Part shown: one piece after another, positions 48,896-61,388 of the stretch | Layout: every line of letters starts with the position of its first letter | How positions within the stretch are numbered: position 1 is the first letter of the stretch | Assembly: GCA_965153455.1 (NCBI GenBank) | Contig: OZ234498.1 | Coordinates: 13,826,001 to 13,890,000, forward strand | Length of the DNA stretch: 64,000 nt | Origin: Sphagnum compactum | Taxonomy: Eukaryota > Bryophyta > Sphagnopsida > Sphagnales | Direction: 5' to 3' | Notes under the pieces: generated by a model | Database searches by the model: none | Told to the model about the DNA's origin: nothing | Seen by the model: the letters and a program-made list of their open reading frames with translations, nothing else | Translations under genes and position numbers: made by a program

Positions 48896-51852
48896 AACTC
48901 AACCCATCACTTTCTCCTTTCCTCTCCCTTCTTCTAATTCTTTATTAAAGAAGCATCATTTTGGGAATACCCCACTCCATGAACCTTACCCTCCTACAAC
49001 ATAGAAACTTGTGATAATTTTGCATTTGTTCTTTAAGAAATTATTGTGTAGAATTTTTATTTTATTTTCCTTGCACTACCCATGGGGGCACATTACACTT
49101 TTAATTCCCCTTAAAATGTGCTTTTACTTGGTTTTTAATAGTTTCAAATGGCAAGTTTTTACAAAGGCTTTTTGGTATTATGGCTATAAACCCCCTCTAT
49201 AAGGAGGTTACAAACATAATGCCCTCACTAAAACCTTACAGTATACAAAGCATTCCTTTTTGCATTTTAAATATTAAAAAGTGTAAATCATTTTGACAAG
49301 TGATCATTTTGTGCCCGCAAATAATTTATAATTGAATTTCATTTCATGCATTGATATTCTTTTCATCTTCTAATGATATTTGCTAGAATAAATTCCTTGC
49401 TTGCCTAAATATCTTTATTTCTATATATCAATAAAAGAGGATTAACCAAGCCATCAAACTCTATCTAAAAATCTAATTTGACATGTAAACAACTGATACC
49501 CATGTTGTTAATCTCAACATGAGATGACACAAGGTGGGAAAAGACTCCAACAACAGACTAAATCCCATCTAATGGAAAATTCATCCTTTTGTTGATAGCC
49601 TAAAAAAAAACATTACGTGATTTGGTAAATCCAAATCAACCATTTGAATCAAGATCAAGCAATCAATATTCCACACCCACATAACATATGGATCCAAATC
49701 AACCATATGAATAAGAGTGAGGCACTTTACACTCCATCATCCATGTCTCTTAAATATAAATAACAATTTGGTTTCTAGACCCACCAAAAATTTGGAATTA
49801 CACTAGTACAAATTACACACACAAGTGATTATGACAAAAAATAAATAACTACCCAACACTAGTTAAAACCTTTTCAACATTATTTTTTTAAGCCTACAAG
49901 AAAATTTTAATTATCCAAACCCTTTACAAGAAAACCTTTTGCAATGTTCAACTTCGCTCATCACAAGTCAACATTGTACTCACCAAAGATGGATATTGAA
50001 CCTTAGCTAATGTTGTCATTGCCGACCCAACGCATGCGGATTTACTACCACAACTTAAAGATTTGTTGCCTCCAATGCAATTCAAGCCAAAAAATGGAGT
50101 TATTGCAACCAACACCCCACTAATCAGTTCCTCCCTTTAGTAATTGAGGTATTTGAATGTGTTGTTACACAATTTTGCCAATGCCATTTGGAGCTTCAAA
50201 GGACTAGAAGACCCTCCTCTTTTTATCTTGGTTACTTTTCTTCGTAAAAAAATTTCAATTACACTGCAAAGGATGCAAGCATCCTCCATCTTAAGCCAGG
50301 CAATAGCAATAGGCTTAACTACTTTTCGATTTCCACCTCCCATCGCCACAATCAACATATTACAAGCGGTCGGTTGTTGAGATGGAGAGATTTTGCCATC
50401 TAGTTTGTGCTAACTAAATGTCCTTTAAATTCTCCTTTTTTCCTAATGCCTTTGTACATTTTCTGAATCTGCAGTGTGTTTATAAATAAAGTTTTACAAG
50501 CTTTTGATGATTTTTGCAGGAAGATAATAAAATTATATTGCTGCCATGTAGGAAAGTTTCCAATGGAGCAATTCCCATGGATTACATTGCTGAATTTCCA
50601 TTCATTATTTGTTCTGCATGAAGAGCAAGCTGGGGGATCAGAAATTAATTAGTGTAAAGTTGTGCAGGAGCCAAAAAACTGTCTCATTGCTACAGGAAAT
50701 TTATGCAAGAAAATCTACTTACATTTTTCAGGAAGTAGAGGTTTTATCATGCCGCTAGGATATGTTGCAAACATCATACGATTTCATTAACATCGATTTC
50801 ATGTCATCCTTTTCATATTAATGTCAAATGAGCGAGTAATCAAGTAATTGTGAACAAATTAAGACAGATCAGCTACACTGGGTATGACTTAGAAAGACAC
50901 TACCCCACACCTCAAGTTCCATCTCCCCATGGTTGATAATCAAAGGTACAAGTGTGAATCCATTTTAAGTTTCAACACATTCTGATTCTAGTCTTAAATA
51001 GTTTATCAATTTAACAAAGTCCCCAACTAAAGTTCTAATCCTGATTCGTTAGACTCTTAAAAAATTTGGCACGATTAAAAACTACAGCAAAGCTCTTTGT
51101 TCCAATTCCAATAACAAGTTAGTTCGTGGTTTGGTTCTAATGATCATAAATCCCAAACTGAGTTTCACACTATTTGAAGACTATACTTCATCCAAAATGG
51201 CATGTACAGGACATTTTACCAATGTGGGTGGAGCTGTTCCTGGCAACCAAGTCAAAACATTTGAGCCACCCTGGTAGTACTGATTATGCCAACACTGAGG
51301 GAATGGACATAGAAAAAGACAATCTTTGTGATGCTTGGTGGCTTACTGATATTGATGAAGTATGTGAGGCACCATGGGAGCAGCATCAGGCAAATACCTT
51401 GTACCAAGATGCACATACAACACTGCAAATGTCATCCCTTCTGATGAGGTAGCGCACACTGAAATTAATTCTCTGGATAAGAAACTCCACATTCAATATG
51501 CTACATCATGAGCTAGACCATCCCCAAAAAAAGGCTTTCCTCTGCAAACATGCTAAGTCTGCCAGTACTTGACATCATGCCCCAAGTCCTCAAAGAAACA
51601 ATAGAGCAGAAGAAAAACAATGCATCACTGCAACCCCTAAAAACAAGTGCAAATTTACCATTACTCACTGACTGTAAACATCACTACAAACAGGATTGTC
51701 ACAAAACTTTCACTTCCTCCATAAGCAGCCTTCAGACACTCAGAGTCTCAGCACAACAAAACCTTGAGTACAAAATAAGATCTCTGTATCCATCCCGCAA
51801 TTTGCTCTGGAGAAACACCAACAGAGGTATGACACAGTTGATCAGTATCATC
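48896..51852. other. intergenic plus 3' flank of the LUC7 gene
   Basis: AT-rich to about 50.1 kb, then more mixed. A minus-strand frame at 50137-50358 (ATG start, basic, VAMGGGNRKVVKPIAIA) is unrecognised. The plus-strand frame at 51174-51452 starts at TTG and is not called. The last several hundred bases before 51853 are probably LUC7 3' UTR. Confidence 0.4.
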
Positions 51853-54800
51853 TCAGTAGCGGTCATGCCTGTCATGTCGCCTGCAACAGATCCACAGAAC
51901 TGTTAAACTCCACTTTTCCTGCTAGGAGATTTGATGACCAGATGGCATAAGCTATGCCTCTCTTCCCTAGATTAGGGCCCAAACTTGTCCTAGATGCAGC
52001 TATACATTGACATAGACCAAATGGACATGCAATTAGAAACTTGTTGACCACATAGATGTTACAAGTTGTAAATTGCATCTGCAGAAACATGCCAAATCAC
52101 TGACAAGCAAATGCTCAAAGTGTGCAGAAATCACCCATACCTGTACCGGTCACTCCTGTCTCTGTCTCTCAATCGCTCAGCAGAGCGCGACCGCGACCTG
52201 TATTCAGAAATGGGGGAATGAATTCTCCAGCTGAACTCTCACCATATCACAGAAGAGCACACTACCACAACTTGTATGATGTGATAGTTCAAATGATGGC
52301 TGGAAGGTTCTTCCCTTTACACATCGAAGTTATTGTGAGGCCCATACAAGAATTGCAAGCAAAACTCAGAAGAAACTTCTGTCACTCCATAATTCAAAGA
52401 GATGACAAACAATACCAAAAGTGGTATTGCAAGTAAAAAAGCCCTTCACCTTCTGCGGCTTCGACTGTCATGATCCCGGTGTGACCTCCCAAAGTCTCTC
52501 TCCCTATCCCTATCTCTCTCCCTCTCCCTTCCACCACGATAATCCCGCCCTCGATCTCTCTCACGTTCCCGAGCAGACTCCCGTTCAACTTCTTTTTCTT
52601 TCTCGCGCTCTACAGGTTCCTGCTCACGATCCTCTTTCTCCCTCTCCCGGTCTTTACTGACACCTCGATCCTTACTTGGGTCCCGTTCCCGTGGTCTGGA
52701 CATCAAGACCATCCATGTCAGTGCCACCAATTACTTCATCACAAAAAACCCTCCATTTATGAATTGCTATGAATCACAAATAGCTTTCATACATTCACTG
52801 AACATTCTTTAATAGAAAAACATTCTGGAGACATCTAGAACCCTCCACAATTGCAACAACCTACTTCTAATAAAGAAAGTGGGTTCTTTACTCCAGAGCT
52901 GATGCCCCACAGTGCTGCTAATACAATACACACTAAACTATTTCAACCTTTTGCTCTTCACTCAGATTTTCAGGTCAAACTGTTCAACAGCTAACTTACT
53001 TTTCAACTTCTCCAACATCAGACATCCGCATGCTGTTCCTCTCTTCCTGGCATTGACAGAACCACAATGTATCAGCATGGAGAAATCCTGTGAGAGCAGT
53101 GAAGAAGAGTTATAGAACTGAGTCCACCATGCTGCTTAGATAGCTCACGTTCAGTCTCCAGGACTTCTCCGAGGCACTAACGTCAAAGAGCAACAGTGTT
53201 TTGGGCTCCACTGACAGTATTGTCGTCAGTCGACAAGAAAAACAGACAATGACAGGTTGAATGAGCTCTTACAAAAGATGCACCAACGGAGCTGCTGAGT
53301 GGTAGGACAAGTAAACCGCAGAAGAGATGACTGAATGAAGTTGGCTACTTGACAAAGAAGCTGCAAAGTGGTGACACCGATTATATCCATATGAGTCTGC
53401 TGGTGACCCACTCATCCTACGACTCCACATCCCACTTGCTCCCCTCCCATCTTTTAGTTCTACAGTTTACTGATTGCTCTCCTGGCAGATCCAGAGTTGG
53501 ATACCAGGTCATAAAGCAACTGATAATATGAAGAAACCAAGCCCAGAGGATCATCACAATTTTCCAAGCAATCTCTTGACAGATCAACATTCCCCAAAAT
53601 GGAGCTATGACCACCCAACCAGAAAAAACCCTACCGCAGTCACATCAAACCATATTAATGGTATTACTCTAGTCATATGTTGTCCACAAAATCAACAACA
53701 GACAGCTGCTGGAAACAACTATGGAATAGTTCTGAAACTAAAGGCCCCTGGGTGGCTAATGAGGTGACATCAGAGTGAAAAATACCAGATCAGATATATC
53801 TGCCTGCACTCCCTCCTCTAAGCCAGTGATGAAGTCCTTGCATATTGTTTTTTTAAAGCAAATAAACAACAAGCAGCCAACTTACACAAGCTCCCTTGAC
53901 TCAGAAAAGCATGCTCAATCTATGAAACACATACCAATTTTGCCACTAGGTAATCTTAAGTAACAATACACATAGCTCTGTGCAAGAATTGAAGGCAATA
54001 TCTAATGTTCCACGAGAATACCCTCAACATGACTTGATGGACAGACAAACAAGATCTATTAGACATCCAGGAGGTTCACTAACCACATGACCCAGTCCAA
54101 ATTTCTGGCTCAGATAAGTTAAGTTTCTCAACATGAAGGTATGGTCTCAGATATCACAAATCTTAAATGTGAATATGCTGACACCTTAGTACCTGACCAG
54201 ATATAAGTGAAACTCTTCAAACAACAGCAATGAGTACTTAAGGTAGGAGGAAATAGAAAAGAAAAGTCATCCAATCAAAAGACAGCACCACCTCAATATC
54301 ATAGAATGAAGACGTAGATTTCACCTGGACATATATCCCTGTGGAAAACACCACAGATCAGAATAAATAGAAAAGTGTGACAAAAGGTCATTGATGTGTC
54401 AAACTGGAAACATACCCGCAGATCAACAAGCTTTTCCCGAATTTGCATGTATCCAAGATGTAGCTTCCCTCCAAAGTGGTCCGCAAGCCGGCGATCACTG
54501 ACACGTTGTAGCAAAAGAAAGCAAACATGATGAGAGCAGTCATTCTAAAGTCAAGCATGCTAAATACATGCCAGACCCATTATCAGAGATTGTTACCACT
54601 TGGAAGTACCCAATTGACAGTAAATCTTGGAGTTTAATACACAGAACCAAGAGGAGCATTATGCACACTCAATGCAAACCAAGTAAAACGTCCATCAAGC
54701 ACAGAACTCAATTCCATATGCAGGCAAGAGGTGAAATGCATGAACAAGTAGAAATAATGAGCTGCACATACAGTCAACACCGTTGAATGTCATCATCCTC

Positions 54801-57800
54801 TTCAAAAACCCATTACAACTCTGCTGCCAAACACCAACGTTGGTGATTAACATGGGGTACACATATAACATAGGCTCAAGACTCTGGTGAAACTAACTCC
54901 AGAAATGATAAGTCACAGTGATATTGGCAGATGGGTAAAATGCTTTTGCAAGTAGAAAGCATCAACCAAGTTCACTTAAAGCAACTGATGACCAAACAGT
55001 TAATACTCACTTGTCATAGATGCTCAAAAATGCACCACAAATGTCACATACTCGAAGCTTCTGGTCCGTCTGCAAAAAGGAAATCCTTAACCACCATGAG
55101 AAGAGTTTGATGCTTGCATTTCTGTTACAATTCAACATTGTCGTAATATGAGGTATACCAAAAAAAAGAGCACATATCCAAGAAAGTTTGGGAGGGATGG
55201 GAAGCACGCACAATGCGCACATCAGGAGTTAACAATTTTGCAGGATCAGCGGACGTCTCCTGCCTGGCTCCAAGCTGCCATACCAACAAACACTCCCATT
55301 TACCTTCAGTCCCAAAAAAAGGACCAAAGCAAAAATGATTGGAAATGACAATGCTCCCGCTAAGTCAAATAAACCAGGCTAAGTCTACTAGATGTTCAAA
55401 AAAACACACATAAATTACATCTTCGAAGGTATTTTAAGAGTAAAGAGAAAAAGACCCATTTCACATTCTCATAGGCACGTGGTGCACAGCTCACATGGTG
55501 GAAGCTCAAATACAGAAAAGTTTTAGAGTATGACTTACTTTCTTCAAAGCCTCTGCCTCCTCCATAGCCTTCTGTGCTTCATCCACCATCCCAAGCTCCC
55601 CTGTCCACACCACAAAGTAATATATGGAGATTCTCTCTTGCCACCAAGTCCTAAAGCAAAACTCTCTACCAGAGGTACTTTGTATTCTAAGATTGGCCTG
55701 CCCTCTAACAGGAGGCATACCCACACCTTCAATTGTTTGTCCAGAGCATTGATCCACCACTGAAAGAACTTACCAAGTTCCTCTGCTCTTTTCAACTTCT
55801 CCTTTATCATTTCTTGAGTCCGAGCATCTGGAGGAAGCAGTACTAATGTCGGCAAGGGTGCCAATGGAGGTGGATTTGCAAGAGGTTGTGGCATCAGAGC
55901 CCGGTCTTTATTGAAAGCCTCCAGCAGTGACATGGCCTGCATGAAAATTAAGGTCTGTCAGCCAAAGACTGAGGAAAAAAAAGATCTTTGCTTCTTGCTA
56001 TAATGAGGAGGATCTACGAAAATTAAGTGTGCAAACAGCTAATATAGAAAAAGTTCCATTCCCACCTGCTTATCAGCTCGCTTTGATCGAAGTTCTTCTA
56101 CAACTTCCATGATGCGGATCTTGTCATCTGATCTTCCTTCCAGATCTACAAACATCACGTATACAACCCAACCCAGAAAATGCATTTAATCAGGGACCCA
56201 TTTGGTGAAGATCCCAAATCCAAAGCTGTGATCAATAAAAGTCGGACAAGAGCAATGGAGAGAGACTCACCCAGGTACTCTGCTTCCTTGAGCTTTGCTT
56301 TGATCTGCTTGGTATACTCCAAAGCCTCTGGAGACTACACAGCAAAGTGAACAGGGAATGAAACTGGCTCAAACATCTCAGCATTCAAAGGCATTCCTCA
56401 GGTCATCCAGAAACTCAAGAAAGAGCCATGTTCACAAAAAAACCCATGTTCAGCCAATGCATAGAAATAAATTGTGTTCAACAACCTACATCGAAGTCAA
56501 AAGTAAACAAGTTGGGTGGAACACATTATCTGCCATACAGGACTTCAATGCTTTCACAATGCTGGCCAGATCTCGGAATTCATGTCAAACTAAGCTTGTT
56601 TAGAGAGGCAGAGACAGACCTTAGTGACTTCTGAGACTGCAATTGCAGTAGCAGCACCAGCATCATCATCTTCTAGACGCTTTAGTGCACGCTGGATCTT
56701 TCGATCACATTCAATAATATGCTTCTCCAAGCAGTCCTCTAAGTCCCTGTTGTAATTATCCTTGCCCTTCGCTTTAGCTTCTTCGTATCTGTGATGTGGT
56801 TAAGATCTTACAACCAGCTCATAATATTATCACTGACAACCTCTTAAAATCTATTGGGAATAAGCCTCCTCCAGTACACACAGACTCTACAACAAGGCTC
56901 AAAAAGCTTAATATTCATGAGGCTCAACTTTACATGCAGTTAGTCTAATACTGAGAGCCAGAGGTTTTTCTGAACAAACACAAAATGCCAAAATCATAAT
57001 TTGAAATTTTGAAAAAAAGAAATGAAGGTAAAATACCAGGCAGACAAAATATATAAACTTGACATAGTGAACATTTACATCTACATGAGAGGATACTCCT
57101 TCCGAAGCTGTAGTGAATGTACCTTAGAGCATGGCCCTAGATCCATTTTCTGTACAGAAACAAACCAGGAATGAGAAGAGGATAAGTGACAGACTTTGAA
57201 GGAAAGCACTATCATGGCTTTAAAGGTGCATAAAACACAACAAAGCATCGAGAAATAGTGCAACATTGCTTTTGTAATCTGAATATTCTGTGGTCTCTGC
57301 CAAAACTGTTCAAACAAGTGAAGCCACACATCAGCCTTGCAAACAGGAGAACAAAAAATCTGCCTTGGTTTCCCTGACTGTTTAGGGTTGGCTCTCTAAT
57401 CATCACTGCATTCACTAGCAGCTCTTAAAACTCGCCCATCAATATAAGAAGAAGAGTTTGAAATTTTTCCAGGTAGCACACACAATCTCACTCTCCCTAT
57501 CTTATTCTAGGTCAGCTTTAACAATTAATACTTCATGCAAATACAGTGAAACATCTCCAAAGATTAAATATACAGGATTCCTGTCCCTGTGGTATTCTTT
57601 GAAAGAGGGCAAATCTGCAACAGACTTCATCATGTTTGTACACCCGAAAGGAAAAGGCATGGCGCGGCTCAATTTTTGCTTCAGAAAAAGTGTAACACAT
57701 ATCAGAGTCGGTTATGTGCATGTAACCTTCAAAGTGTCAAAGCGCTGTAATCTTCAGGGTCTCTTTCCAAGCAGTTTACAGATGTGGAGGGAAAGTTTCA

Positions 57801-58147
57801 GTATCATGTAATCGCTATTTTGAAAACCCTGAAGTCCTAGATTGAAAAAAAGTCCCCGTGGAAGTGAAGAGAAAAATTCTGCTCTGTTTTAGTTGCGGAA
57901 ATTAGAGAAAGTCCTAGCCAGTATGGAATGCAAAAACTGGCGTCGAGTACTGCAAAAATCCAAGTCCTTCAACCGTAGATTACAAGAACGAAAGAATGGA
58001 CTTACCGTGAGTTGGAAAAGATCATGTGGACATAACCCCGTGAGGTACAGCCGACATACATCGCGATCGTAGTAATTCCTCTTCACCTCCAAAACATCAC
58101 CATTACGGTTGGCTCCCATAAGAGCATCCAACTGCTTTCTGAATGCA

Positions 58148-58152
<5 letters not shown>
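51853..58152 (-). CDS. LUC7: LUC7-like U1 snRNP-associated splicing factor
   Basis: Fourteen coding exons join in phase to 1320 nt, 439 residues: 58006-58152, 57097-57149, 56620-56788, 56271-56334, 56066-56145, 55774-55936, 55539-55600, 55212-55274, 55011-55069, 54416-54497, 53000-53046, 52450-52695, 52141-52197, 51853-51880. LUC7 proteins bind U1 snRNP and help choose 5' splice sites in the nucleus. The protein starts MDAFRKQLDALMGANRNG. A CCCH zinc finger follows (C33, C41, C56, H60), then long charged helices (about 67-250, including DARTQEMIKEKLKRAEEL), a C2H2-type second finger (C275, C278, H294, H300), and an Arg/Glu/Asp/Ser-rich tail (331-439) ending RHDRHDRY. All introns fit GT-AG. 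Start: first in-frame ATG, with an in-frame stop upstream at 58261-58263. Confidence 0.94.

Positions 58153-58216
<64 letters not shown>
58153..58216. repeat. (CT)32 microsatellite directly upstream of the LUC7 start codon
   Basis: A perfect 64-base CT run; on the coding strand it is (AG)32 immediately followed by ATG. It forms the end of the 5' UTR. GA/CT runs in plant leaders and promoters are known binding sites of BPC (GAGA-binding) proteins. Confidence 0.97.
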
Positions 58217-58223
<7 letters not shown>

Positions 58224-58601
58224 CTCCTTTAGGTCGACGACGAGTTGTTCGACCCGGCAACTACATTCAACCGCAACAACGCGACCAAACCAAACAAAAA
58301 CCAAAAATAAATAAAAGAGGCTTCGAAACCCTTAAAACCCGAGGCCGCCGTCAACTGCTACGCTCCGGCCTTGGTTACTTCTTTTTGCACTACACTGTAA
58401 ACTGCCGCAGCGGCTATTCCGCTTGCTACAGGAAACTCTCTCCGACACAAGCACAATCCCTAAGACAACAAACCCCCGCTGCAAAACCTCATTGGAAAAA
58501 AAAAATACGGAGATGACGCGTGAACGTGACGAAGTGGGAAGGCAGAGCTTCAAACCCTAGACTGCGGGTGGTGCCCACACACGTCTCTGCAACCGGTCGC
58601 G

Positions 58602-58612
58602 GGTTCGACTCG
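58602..58612 (+). promoter_or_regulatory. tRNA B-box-like motif upstream of LUC7
   Basis: GGTTCGACTCG differs by one base from the polymerase III B-box consensus, and its neighbours pair as a T-arm-like stem in four of five positions. No acceptor stem or anticodon arm is visible, so this is not a tRNA gene; a SINE remnant is possible. Confidence 0.3.
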
Positions 58613-58731
58613 CGCAAACAACACACAACTCTAATCAACTTAACTTAGATGGGTGTTATGCCGTCACTTCAACCTATAAAGAACCTCCGGTTCCGTGAAT
58701 TCAAAGAATATTCCGGAATCAGAAAACTGCT

Positions 58732-58817
58732 GGTTCTGTCTTTTTTAATACTTTGACATCACAGAACCGCAGGTTCTGTCTTTTTATACTTTGACATCAG
58801 AGAACCGCAGGTTCTGG
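58732..58817. repeat. 38-40-bp tandem repeat with palindromic AGAACC/GGTTCT joints
   Basis: Units start GGTTCTG at 58732, 58772 and 58810, with TACTTTGACATCA in the middle. Each junction reads AGAACCGCAGGTTCT, an inverted repeat of 6 + 3 + 6 bases. Confidence 0.9.
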
Positions 58818-59003
58818 TTTTTTACCCTTTTACAATTTTTTCTTCTCGGGACAGTTTTTTTTAATCATGTTTTTTTTGGCCCCACCCCTGACCCCAATCT
58901 TTTTTTGGGAACCTCCTACCTCCCCCCAAACCAACCTACCTACCACCCTTCCTCCTACCGACCCACCTCCATTGTTAGAGCTTGAGAACCAAGGAGAGCT
59001 TCA

Positions 59004-59315
59004 GTAACTCTAAGCTTCGATTTTGGTTGCAATGCTTTGAGTTTCCATAGCTTGAGGAATGTGGAGATGAGAGGAGCTTTAGGAGCTCTAAGCTTCGATT
59101 AGGGTTGCAATGCTTTGAGTCTCCATAGCTTGAGGAGTGTGGAGAGGAGAGGTGCTTCAAGAGCTCTAAGCTTCGATTAGCGTTGCAATGCTTTGAGTCT
59201 CCATAACTTAAGTAATGTGGAAAGGAGAAAAGCTTCAAGAGCTTTAAGCTTCTATTAGGGTTGCAATAATTTGAGTCTCCATAACTTGAGGAGTGTGGAG
59301 AGGTGAGGAGCTTCA
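59004..59315. repeat. 78-bp tandem array, 4 copies
   Basis: TAAGCTTCKATT-like starts lie at 59011, 59089, 59167 and 59245, an exact 78-bp period. As 78 is a multiple of 3 the minus strand stays open for over 110 codons, giving a 26-residue repeat (core YGDSKHCNPNRSLELLK). That frame has no ATG start (TTG), so a gene is not claimed. Confidence 0.95.
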
Positions 59316-59404
59316 AGAGTGCAACAAAAAAAAGAACTCAGAGGTGTCAAAAGTGAGAGGTTAAGTTACTAAATTGTTTATCTTTTTCTTTTTTTTCTTT
59401 TTTA

Positions 59405-59995
59405 TTTTAGTCTCCAGTGGCGAAGAAGATGACAACACACGCACCATCGTCATCCTCTTCATGTTCTGGAACAAGCACCAAGAAACAACGATGAGCAATG
59501 CCATTACTCATCATCATGTTGTGATCTTTCCCAAGTATGAAAAAACAACAACAAACAACTACAATGTTCGTCATCATCATGTTGTTTTTGCAAGTGTGAA
59601 AAGGAATGACGAGCTAGGCTCGTCATTCTTTTCATGTTTTGGAACAAGTGCCAAAAAATGACAACAAGTAGCACAACTGTTCATTGTCGTGTGTGATCTT
59701 TCCAAAGTAAAAAAAGACAACAACAAGCAACCCAATTGCATTGCTTATCATCATCGTGTTATTTTTGCAAGTGTGAAGGAAGACATCAAGTTAGGCTTGT
59801 CGTCCTTTTTATGTTCTAGAGTAAGTGCCAAAAAACAACGACAAGTAACACAGTTGTTCGTTGTCGTTTTAGTTTTGGTGTTTTGTAAAACAGATGAGGA
59901 CGACAAACTTAACTCATCATCCTCTTATGATGTTGTAAAGGTGCAAAGTGGACGATGAATTGGGCTCATCGTCCTCATCTATTTTAGTGTTCGGT
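59405..59995. repeat. degenerate ~175-bp tandem array, about 3 copies
   Basis: CATGTTCTGGAACAAG-like anchors occur near 59460, 59632 and 59810, each followed by AAAAAACAACGA- and GTGATCTTTCC- or TTTTTGCAAGTGTGAA-type blocks. Units are rich in ATCATC/GTTGTT and in GACGA...TCGTC inverted words. Confidence 0.75.
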
Positions 59996-60649
59996 GTGGT
60001 CATTTTTTTTTAAAAAATTTGCTAGTGGCTTAAAGGAAAGTTCTTTTTTTCCCTATTGTTTGCAAAAAATGAACACTAAATAAGCATTAAATGAGCAAAA
60101 AATGCTCTTTTTTTTCTTCAATTGTTACCTCCGCTAAGTTTTGGTCTTGTGTTTTTGCCCTGTTCCTCTTCTTAGCTTCTGTTAATGTGTTATTGTGGTG
60201 GTCTTTTTTTCATTTTCTGCTATTAATGGTATTTATTTTTTATTTGTGTTCTTTTTTGTTTTTGGTAGATAAAAACTTGAAAAGAAGGAAGGACGACTAC
60301 CTTCAATCAACAAGGCTTAACTAAATTTGCATATGGCATGGTAGCGATAATGAATGAAAGAGATTTGAAAACAGGGGTAATTAGACAACAAGCGTAAACT
60401 AGTGTTGAAAATGTGGTTACATTGGTTTCAAATGTGAATATGGAAGAGCAAGGGCAAGTTGGTGTTGATGTTAAAGAAACATCTACGACAAATGTTAATA
60501 AAATTGAAGTTGAATCAAGCAGAAAATGATTGACATGATAAAGGAGTAAAAAATTGTAGCTCCTAGTGTAACGCTAAAAAAAGAGAATGTTCAACCTCAT
60601 GTTGAAATTGATGGAGGTGACATATTGAACTTCACTTCTTATAATTATT

Positions 60650-60788
60650 TGCCCCACCCATCCTCTCAAGTAGAGAAGATGGGTGGGATTTTTTTTGTCA
60701 AATTTTTTTGTTGCAATCCCTTCATTAATTATGGTCTTCGAACCTTTGACTCACCTTCTTTTTCCATGTGAAAAGGTGGGTGGGGCAT
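60650..60788. repeat. inverted repeat, about 139 bp, foldback element
   Basis: TTGCCCCACCCA at the left end pairs with TGGGTGGGGCA at the right end. A further copy, GATGGGTGGGA, lies just inside the left arm. It sits between the acidic and zinc-finger parts of the decayed gene, possibly in an intron. A MITE is possible but no target duplication is clear. Confidence 0.6.
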
Positions 60789-61388
60789 TTTTTTTTTTGG
60801 CCTAATTCTTTAAACAATACTTCAAAGTTTTATAAATGATATTGTTTTTTTCATTTTTTGCCAATTTGAACACTAAGTTTTAATAATACCATCATATTGT
60901 ATTATGTTCTTTCATCCTTCTATGTAATACCCTCGTTGTATGTTTTAATCTTTTATCTATCTATGCAATACTTTTATCGTGTAGGGAATAACTTTAATCC
61001 GAAATGTTAATTCTCACATTACTTTTTTGTTTTTATTATTTTGGTTTCATTTCCCCCATTTGTTTTACAAGGTGTACATTGGGTAAGGGATAGTGCAAAG
61101 TTTGTTTGTAAGGCTCATGGGTGCAATGTGACCTACAATACCAAGTACAACTTGGTACGACATTTACAAACGTGACATAATGTGATTATGGAGTCTTACA
61201 AATCTGGACGCCCATCATTTACTTAGGAGGAGGGTCCAAGGCATCAAGATCACGTGGCCATGAATGTGTGGGTCTTGAGCAACCCTTTGGCTTGGTTCCA
61301 TCGCAATGAACAAAAAACAATTGATAGGGCTAAGAGGCACACAAACCTTGAGTGGAATAAGCTCCAAGTTACCTTGAAGGACACCTAA

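Noticed and set aside
52421-52660. Ser/Pro-rich plus-strand frame
   Set aside because: Mirror image of the Arg/Glu-rich LUC7 tail exon on the minus strand.
58153-58260. N-terminal Arg-Glu repeat extension of LUC7 in frame with the start codon
   Set aside because: The frame begins only at TTG with a stop just upstream, and other LUC7 proteins start at MDAFRKQLD. Treated as 5' UTR.
58561-58625. A tRNA gene
   Set aside because: Only the T-arm/B-box part fits; no acceptor, D-arm or anticodon stem can be drawn.
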